Source: Formicarius rufipectus
Lineage: Eukaryota > Chordata > Aves > Passeriformes > Formicariidae
Direction: 5' to 3'
DNA length: 64,000 bases
Assembly: GCA_013399695.1 (NCBI GenBank)
Contig: VXAU01006141.1
Location: 1,066,593-1,130,592 of the forward strand
The notes under the pieces were generated by a model. That model had not been told where the DNA came from, made no database searches, and saw only the letters and a program-made list of their open reading frames with translations. Below are positions 26,501 through 36,800 of the stretch, one piece after another. The translations under genes and the position numbers were made by a program. Every line of letters begins with the position of its first letter. The stretch's first letter is position 1.

Positions 26501-29500
26501 TAAATGGTGCAAAGTCGTTTTTCCACTTCAACTCAGATAACAACTTAAACATGAATGCAATCCTCATTGAAGAAGAGAATTAGTGATATGGCTTCCTATG
26601 TAAGAAATTTTGTTTAATGTTAATTTTTTTTCGAAATTGATATGGGTTGATTAAAACCACCAAGTTTGTGCCCTGATGCATTTATTCCCCTATTAGGAGA
26701 TTTGTGTGAAGCATCTGGTGTTACATCTATTTAAGCAAAGGTTAGTTCTGTCTTTTGTTAATGTAAGCATGTACTGGGTCAGTTGTTGCCCATTCACCTG
26801 CTCTTATAATAATGGAATTGTAAAGAAATTGAAGACAGCATTAACTTGAGCAGAGATAGTAGATCTGATGACCTTTTGCATCCTAAAATAGACATCACTG
26901 CAATATTATTCTAATAAATCTGGCATTTCTGAAAACTAGATTTTGAATCTTTTATTTCTTCTTTTCAGATAATTTTCAAGCTCATAGATCTCTCCACTAC
27001 AAAGACTGGAGTCTTCAATGTAGTTCTTAGTCATTGTTGTCAATCTTGGATATTTCCTACTGTTGATGAAAGAAGTGCCTTGACAAATGCTTTCTTAAAT
27101 GCTGGGAATTATTGTGAACTTATCACTGAGGCTTGTGTCTTTGGACCTGTGTTTAGGAGAGATCAAAGGTATAAAAAAAATCTTTGTGATTGTATTTGTT
27201 ATAATTTTGTATTCTTGTTTTCTTTTAAGCTTTGAAATAAATATTAAAAGCAGGTTTTTTATGCTATTCCATTAATTTTGTTGCCTTGTCTTCTTTCCTC
27301 TGTGAAGACTTGTTCAGGATGTGCATGCCTTCGTAGAGAATCTTGGAGAAAAATGTGCTGCAAATGTTGTTACAGAAAGGTAATAACTCTGAGGATATAC
27401 TTTACAGTATTTGATGTGAATTGTGTCTTCATCATTGATGCTATGATGGGAAATATGCCAGTTTTGAATTCAGCTTCTTGTCATAGAATGATAGACTATC
27501 CCAAGTTGGAAGGGACCCATAAGGAATATATTCATAACCTTTGACTAAAGTCTAAGCATAAATTTGTTGTTAAAATATGGCAGTTTACAGGCACAAAACT
27601 TCAAAACCTTTTTGATGCAGCTGTTTCTCTAGAAATTTTTTTTTAAAACCTAGATGCTACTAAAGGCCTCAAGATAGAATCAGGGACAGTTTATGTGCAA
27701 CACACTGGTTTTCTTCATCAGCAATGATGAATAAACTTGAAAATTCTGGTTCTAGGTATTTACATATTGTCTCACAGCAGACAACTTGATGGTTGTACAT
27801 TGAAGATGATGTTTGGGGTTTTTTAATAATTTAGGAATTGTCTTTGAACAACTGGAGTTTGATTTTTTTTTAATTAATATTTTACAGTACAAATCGAGAT
27901 GATCACTATGTTCGTGTTTGTGCTATTAAATTTCTCTGCTTGTTGGATGGATCAAATATCTTGCATAAGACGTTTATGGAAGACATTTTCATCAAACTAC
28001 TTGATAAAGTAAAATTAATTTCTCTTGATATATACATGTAATGTTAATACAATTACTAAAATGCAAAATATTTACAGTTGAAAGGATGTGTTTCTGGTTG
28101 TTTGTGTAGCCTGTCTAGATTTGCCTCGTAATGAGAAGTTAATTTGGCCAAACCGAAATAATAAAAATTGACTTTTGGGTTTCTTTCTCTCTTCTTAGTG
28201 GATTTTCTGACTTTCTGGAACATTATCCAAATTGTAACCATTATTCTATTAAGAATCTTCCTTCAGGCTGCATTCTGAGGCACCGCATTTCACTGTAACA
28301 ATTTCAGACTACCTTCTGAGTTCAGAGAGCTTTGTCTCCTTAGAATACCTTTATAAACAGAAATGATGGAGAAGGTTGGGGTCTGATTTTCTTCTATATC
28401 CTAACTGCTTATGCAATGGCATTAGTCTAAAGTCAGTAGTAAATTATTGCAGCTGTTATCAGAATATCACCCCTACCTTGTGGTACTATTGAATTCTGCT
28501 TTTGTCTGAAGAACAAGAAATGGGTTGTTTCCTCATTCTTCTCAATTAAATACTGGAGAAAAATGGATAATGTTTGTATTGTGAGATTTATCATGCAGGA
28601 AAAGTGAGCATTAGGAGTGATTTTCTTACTTTTTTAAATAAGAAGCTTAACTGTGAGCAAATAAATTGTGTTTGCATTTTAATATTAGTTAGAACTTCAA
28701 TCACCACATTATTTTATTTTTAAAAAGTTAGGGAAATAGTTTTGGCTGTCATGTATTTTGAAGCCCAAAACAGAGTATGGAGGGAAAGAATCTAAGCTAT
28801 ATGAGAACATGAATTTCAAAATTTTTAAAAGCTCCATTGCATCTGTTTTCTTTCACTTAAAACATCTTGCTACAGAGTATCAGTTTCAGTACTGAAACTA
28901 GAGCTATAGTTACAAGCTGATCTAATCGATAGCATGACTATAGCCATTTTTAAAATGTAAACTGTTTAAAGTAGAAATATTTTCATTTATATACTCATCT
29001 CTTCACTTAGGATCTTTAGTTTTTCTATAACTAAGTGAGATCTTGAGTCTTCATGCTCAATTTTATGCAGTACTATTTTAATTGTTCATATACTGTAGGT
29101 GCTGTAAGTTCTTAATTTTTCTGTCATTGCAAGTCTTAAAATCTAACATTTTCTGTGCTCTTAATAAATATACTAATTGGAGTTGTGTATATTTTTCAAC
29201 TTTCTGAACTTCTGAGAACTTTTGTCAAGCTTCAGAATTTATTTCTTAATAAATTAATATATTTTCCTAACTTTGTTTAATGCTGATACTAGCTGTCAGT
29301 AGATGCTGCTTTCTTATTGCAGTAAAGTGTATGTCCATGTATTCAATTTTAAAGGAAGAATAGGCAATAAACCTTCTAATTTGCTTGTAGGACGAAGTGG
29401 TGTCCAGATCTAGAACACGCTATTATGCAAACTCTTTACAGCATAGAATTAAAAACCGGCTCTGGCAGACACTCCTAGTTCTTCTTCCAAAGCTTAACCA

Positions 29501-32500
29501 GGTATTGCTCTTCACTGTGAATTATTAAGTAAATAAATATTTACTTTAAAGAATAATTTGATGTCATGCAAACTGCATATAAAATCTCTGTGGCTGATGT
29601 AGGAGTTTTGTGTAGTTTCATTCTTTCAGTCTGAAGTCATGGGTTTATGATGCAGTTCTAGAGGACACTGAAAACTGATTCTTGGATTTGGGAATTTTAG
29701 GGGGATAGATTGTTTCTGTTAAAGCTACCTAAAACTTTACTGATTATCTGATGGAAAGCTTTTCATTTAGTAAAAAGGTTGCTACTTTGTGAATGGTCAA
29801 GAAATTGAGAAGTGTAACTTTCATCAAATCCTGGTTCACAAGAAAATATTTGAATAGTAGAGAAATTAGATGGTTCTAAAATGTTTTCATTTATATATTA
29901 AAAATATATGTAATATTGCTATATAGCTGAGAATGTTTTTTATTTAGGATTTTTTTATTCATGGAAATATACTAAGTTGTTATCTGTTTGTTTTCTCAGA
30001 ATTTTTTGTGTGGAACCCTTGACAAAGTTTTTCAAGCTGGATTCAGTAATAACCAGGCATCTGTGAAATACTTCATAGAATGGATTATTGTCTTGAGTCT
30101 ACATAAATACCCCCAATTCCTTAATAAATTCTGGGATTGCTTTTGCTATGTAAGTAAGAACTTTGGCATTCACTTGAGTAATCTGAACAAAGAGCATACA
30201 GCTTGTCTTCCCACACCTTATTTTCTGTGTATTCCAATCTTCCTTTAGAAGCAGTGGGTTGTTGAGCAGATCAGCTTAACTTGGAAGTGATCTGAACTGT
30301 AATGTGAGACATTTAGAAATCTGTGATATAGAAGTGGCTGAAGAGAAGTGAATTCCACCAGCTGAGAGATTTCCTTTTGCAATGTACTGTTCTAGGCAGA
30401 GTAGAGCCACAGTGAGTGTGAGTAGTCAATATGAGAGCCATCAGGAGCACATGGATGCCCTAGATTCTGAGTTTGGGAAGGTACTGCAAAGTCAGTTCTG
30501 GCTTCTAAACCCAGCATTTGTCTTCTGCATCCTCTTTGTCAGGGGGAACATGACTTGCACAGTTTACAGGTTTTAATATGGACTTCTCTCAGAGTGGAGT
30601 TTTGTAATGTGGTTCCAAAACTCGAGGCAGGGTTAGAATGATGGTATGTAAAAGCTGTGTGAAAGGATTGACTGAGGAGAGCTGACTTACTAGCAGTTCA
30701 TTTTTCTTAGATTCTTCTTTAAGTAATTACCCATAAGACTTGACCTGTAGAAATAGTAATTGTGTGTATTGATACCCTTGATTTTTTACCATTGTGTATT
30801 TGGGCTGAGAAGAAAATACATGTCCTTGTATCTTGTCCAGCACCTAGGAAGATATTATATGTGGTGGTACCTCTGCTGAAATTCATTGAAATGTATATGT
30901 CTTCTTGCTTATGGAATAGCCTCATCGCTACTGTAATTTTTTAAAAATCAGACAATAGGACAAGAATTAAAATTACAAGTATCGGTAAACTGTATGTACA
31001 TTTTCTGCCCCAAACCAGGCAAGTTTTTAATAGTGCTCTTTTCTTTAATACAGCTGTTTAATACTGAGGTGACTTTGCTTATTAGTGATGTGGACTGTTA
31101 AGATTTTTTTTTCCTTTTTTTTTAAGTGCCTTGTCATTGTAAAGATGCCTTGTCATCCTATCTGAACTGACAGAAAGTGCAGTGAAGGGATGTAACCTTT
31201 TCCTATTTCAGAATTCTTTCCAAAAGCTCAGGCAGTTGGAATTACTGTCATTTTAGTAGATAATAATCTGTTGGATCAGAGTTATCTCATACTGATAACA
31301 AGTGTACTAAATCACAGTGGGCCCACTCACACAGTTGGAGCAAGCAGAAAACATATTAGATTTATGAAGAAAGAATACAGATTGTATTTTCACGGCTGTC
31401 CTGGTGTTGGGGAATTCATTTAGTGCAGGTAGCTCAGTGTTTAGCTCCAGTTGGAGCTGCAGTTTGAGCTATGGGGTAGCAGGAGTCCCAGGCAAGAGTG
31501 TGAACTGGTGATGACTCTTTGCATTCCTGGGGGAACATGGTGAGCTTGTGTTGAATTTTGTCATTTATCCTGCTGTGTACTTCATTCTGATTGATGTGTT
31601 AGTAAAAAGCAAATAGTTTTTAGGAAAAATGAAATCTTAATAATACCTACTTCATATTTTAGTAAATTTTGCTGTGGGAACACATAGGTTTTTAATAGCA
31701 TTAATATTGCTGCATATGCAGAACGCACTGTGAAAACTTCAAAGGTATAAAAACATTTCATATATGTATATTTCTTGTTACATTCTCTTCTGCTTTAGGA
31801 TGAAGAAAAGCTTAAAACAAGCATCTGCACATTTTTATCAGTGTTATCCCACTTTGACGTTATTCTTCAAAATACCTCAGAGAAGGTAAATTTGACTAGA
31901 AGTGTTCACTGTTTATTAACTTAAAGAGTATACAGAGTTCTGAAATAAAAAAAACCCAACAAACAAACAACCCCCCCCAAAAAACAAACAAACAAAACCA
32001 CAAACAAACAAACCAAAACAAAAAATCCCCAACATTTTGCTGTCTATTTTCAAGACTTTTTTAATACCTGCTTCCTAGTCAGGTATCCTTTGATAAGGAA
32101 AACACTACCTCTTCCTGCCACCTCTGTAAAATATTTGCCTTACAGAAATTAGCTACATGGCAGATATTCTGGATGCTGAAGACCTGATTACCCATGAAGT
32201 GTTCTAGAACAGCTACTCTGGTTTTAACTAAATGTGGATGTACTTGGGGCTTCCTTGCTGCTCTTTTAATCAGAAGTAAATAGAGGTTTCCTTGTATGCA
32301 GAATAATAATTTTTAAACCAAATTAATACATTTTCCAAAAACAAGTGGGGCTGTAGGTCTGTGTCCTGGTGAGATGAAAGGAAGGAAATTAAGATCACAT
32401 TTTGAAGTCTGTAATTGCACATATATGTACTGTTACTAATGAGCTTTTTATTTTTAGAGGAACCATTTCTTGAGCCACCCAGTTTTTCTACTTCTGAATG

Positions 32501-33787
32501 GTATGTTAATGGTTAATATAAACAGAAGAAATCTATCTTTTTTTTTAGAAGACAGCTTTGAAGAAAGCCCTCATAGTTGTTCTACAGTGGTGTTTCAACC
32601 ATAATTTCAGTGTTCGACTTTATGCATTAGTTGCCCTCAAAAAAATCTGGGGTATGTGCAGAATGCTGCTTGTAGAAGAATTTGAAGCTCTGACACCAGT
32701 TATTGAATCAAGTCTTCAGCAAGTGGAAAACATGCATGGCACAGGGTTAGTAACATTCTTCTGACTTACAGCTTAACACTCTTCTTTCGAGCCATTTGCA
32801 GCAGGTCTAATTTTCTAAAATGGTACTTGATAATTTCCGTGGGGTTTTATGTGTCTTCTTTAACTCTGTTTAAAAAGAAGTTGACATGGGAGGACATGGG
32901 ACAGAAATAGGCAGCAGAGGGAGGAGTCTGCCCTTTTTTTTTCTTTCTTTTTTTTTTTTTTCACAGTTAAAAACTGACATTGAACCATAGGCTAGTATCC
33001 AGTTTCCTTCAGAGACCTACATGGGATACTTCTACCTGCCAAACTTGTTTCTTTTGATAATAGAGTTTAGAGATGTTATGGGCCTTTTTTGAAACATAAA
33101 TAAAACTTTTTGCATGAGTGCTGTTGATTTTTTTTTTTAATACTTCCTTACTTGTTTCTTTCCCATGCAGTATACAGGAAATAAACCCAGTAGCCTTATT
33201 CCCCTCTGACAGTTTGAAGCTATATAACACAAAGGCATCATGGTAGACTTTTTTTTTTTAAATCTTGAACTACTTTCTGCAACTGCAGGAATGCTAGGAG
33301 GAACTGGCAGCGAATCCAGGATCACTTCTTCTTTGCAACATTTCATCCACTTGAGGATTACAGCCTAGAGGCAAGTCTGAGACCACACTATTTGTGTTTT
33401 ACAACTGTGTTTTTATCTTTCTTGGTATCTCCTAATGTGGAATAAAATGATCAACTATTATTCATTTAAAACTCTGGAAAATTAGTGCACCTAAATTGTG
33501 ATGATTTTTAGGCCAAGATTGCAGCTTAATTTTCTTCTTACTGATAATGTGAAAAACCTAGGTCAGTTAAGAGGTATGTGTGATGAATGTGCCCATCTGG
33601 GAGTTAATCAGAGTTTATATTTCTAACTGGAAAAGGTAATTCTAATAACTGAAGAGCATCTACTTAATAGCATGTAGTTTGTTAGGATTTTTGAGACATC
33701 TGTTCTTAGAAATAACTTGAGGTTACCTAACTAAATTGTTGCTTGGTGTGAACAGGATCCATCCATCTATCTATCTATCTATCTATC

Positions 33788-33862
<75 letters not shown>

Positions 33863-36800
33863 AGAGCATCTTTTTCAGTTTTTCTTTTTGTTACAGCTTA
33901 AATAAATGACAGTTGAATAAACACTGAGGAAGGAAGGCAAAAATAAGGGTGGAGCTAAATATATGAGATAGAAGAATTAAGCTGAAAATACAGCTGGATG
34001 TGAGCAGGGGTATATGTTCTGGCAGAAACAGTGCCATCTTTGAGAGAAGGAGTTTTTCTTTTTTTAACTGATGTTCTGTGAAATATTTTTTTTTGAACAC
34101 AAATATGCTAGACAGTGGAAAGTGAAACTCCTGAAAAAGAGGAAAAAACACCAAGGCTAATATTTGTGAAGTATTTAAGTGTATTCAGAGTGCATCTTCA
34201 TCTTGAAGGGTGCATTTGGGTCAACAGAAAGTCTGGGTTTTAAACTCTTTGTCTTACACACCACAGGGGAAAGAGTGAATGTTTGTTTCTCCTTGATAAA
34301 TTGTGGTTAGCTGTATCGGTAATGCTGAGTTGGATTTTACCACTAGATTTTAATGCTTTTGACTGTATTCCTTTTGACATAAAATCAGTCTGGGTTCTTC
34401 ACTAGAAATTTGCAAGAGTATTTGAAAACTCTAGTGTTACACATACAAGATTTTCACAAGACATTTGTTGTGAGTGTTCTTTGGCATTGTAGAATTTCAC
34501 AACAATTATCAATGCAGATCCTTGGAAAAGGTCTGTTTAGAGAATGAGACTAGATTGATGAAAGTTTGGGATAGCACTATATGTAAAGTTATGAATACTG
34601 AGTGATATATATTAGTAAGCTGTATCAGGTACCAAGAAAAACAAGTATTAAAAGCATAGAGGGCTAGATAGAAGACATGTGCAGTAAAACTACGAGAGAA
34701 TAATTATCTGACTTTACTTGCTTTAGTGGTGCTCTGCTGGATAACACTGTGTTACATTGCAGACAATATTTTACACTCTTCCCCGCCTTTCGGAACTTGC
34801 TGAAGATGAGTGGATCTCACTCTCTAAATTTGACAGATTCACTGACCTTCCTTTGCCAGCAGCATTTCAGTGGTATCGTTCTCGAACAGAACTTCGTGAT
34901 CTGAAACCAAGTGACTGGTCTCAGCAAGACATGGGTAAAATATAACTATCTATATTAAATTTAATTATTTGTCTGTAGTAGCTGTATACATCTGTAATCA
35001 GTCTGGTCTCTGTTTCTTAGAGTCATCTACTTTCTACTCTATTACAATTTAGATTATCTTCTTTACTGAAGCTCTAGTTTCACTCCGGCTTGCATATCTA
35101 TGTGAATACTACAACTTGTTTTTACAGGTTCACATTCAGCTGAAACAGATAGCCAGACAGAATGGACTGATGTTCAGAAAAAGATTATACCTTGGAAAAA
35201 TAGTACTCCTAGTCTAGACTTGGAAATGGCATTTCAGGATCGTGCTGCCAAACTTGGTAAATCAAACAGCAGACTTATTGTGGTGGCTTCACTTATTGAT
35301 AAACCTACCAATTTAGGAGGTAAGATGGAGTGCATATTTTTAAACTTTTATTTTAGACCTTAGAGCCCACCTAGATGATAGAAATTAATTTCATTTTATC
35401 TTGATTAGAAAATTGTTTAAGTACTGCTCAGAAAAATGTATCATTATCCTGAAAAAAGAAATACTGCCTGCTTCAGAGAAGGGGTCTTCTATAGTTAAAT
35501 TTTAAGGAGGGGAAAAAAAAGAAAAAAAGTACTTACACATAGCATGCATTAATTAAATAGAACTTTGCTGTAAATCATGCTCAGTTTCTTACTGGTTTTA
35601 TATTCTTTGTTACAGTTGTGTTTTTCAACTGTGTATGCAGTTAAAGGAAATTACTTGCTTTTACATTTTTCTTCTTAACAAATCTTGCAGACCTACTAGA
35701 TTCTCATAACTGCTGGACAGTAAAGTTCCCTTTCCTGATTAAGAACTCCTTCACAATGTCATGTCAGCTGTGATACAATAAATCCTGCGAATACTTTATT
35801 GCCATTTTGTTTGATGGTTTTAGCAGATTAAATAACTGCAGTGAGGCTGTTAATAAAAATTAAGCCCACAAACTGGTGCTGTCTGCATTGTCATGCTATC
35901 ATGTCATCCTCTCAAGCCTTTAATTTAACATGTACTGGATTTAAAGCTTACGCTTTTGTATGTGTCTTAACCTTGCTAAGGCTTGGACACTAGCCCCTTT
36001 GAGCAATTAGTATTGTAAAAACACATTGTCAGACATGGTGCTTTTCTGATTTCTATCTTTCTGCTAAGTTACAAAGCATATTTTTTCAGTCAATTTATGT
36101 GGAACAAGGTGTGGCTTGGAACAGATCTGAAACTGATTAAAAATAGGTGACTAACCATTTCTCTTCTGCAGTGTCATTTTCACTTGGTAAAACATTCTGG
36201 CTTGGTGTTTATTTTCTACAAAAATTGCTCTGTGTCTTGTTTTTGTAGGTTTATGTCGTACAAGTGAAATATTTGGGGCATCCTCATTAGTTGTCGGCAG
36301 TCTTCATTATATACAGGATAAACAGTTCCAGCATCTCAGTGTTTCTGCAGAGCAGTGGCTCCCCCTTGTTGAGGTGAATGGAAACACTTTAATAGCTGAA
36401 AAGTATACTGAGCATCCTCCATTTTCAGATGCATAGGTTCAGTCTTACTTTTTTTTAATCTTGAAAAAATGAGCTTTTTGTTTAAGGGAAGCTCCCACTG
36501 TTATCTCTGACACTTAATCTTTCAGCTTTTGGTATAAGCTGTGGGTCAGCCTCATGAGAATTTAAAAAATACTTTCTTACAGCTGTGATAAACAGTGAGC
36601 TGTCATTGTTACATCTTACTCTGTGTTTTATAGTGGTGTATTGGAATTTAAGATGTATGTACAAAAGTTGGACAACATCTATTTTGCTTGATCCATTACT
36701 TTTGATAACTTCATAGGAACGGTTTCTCTCTGAGTTTGCCTTAACTGGTGCCAGCTTTTAGAACCTGATATTGAGCTATGTTTTTCAAGATCAACTCTAA

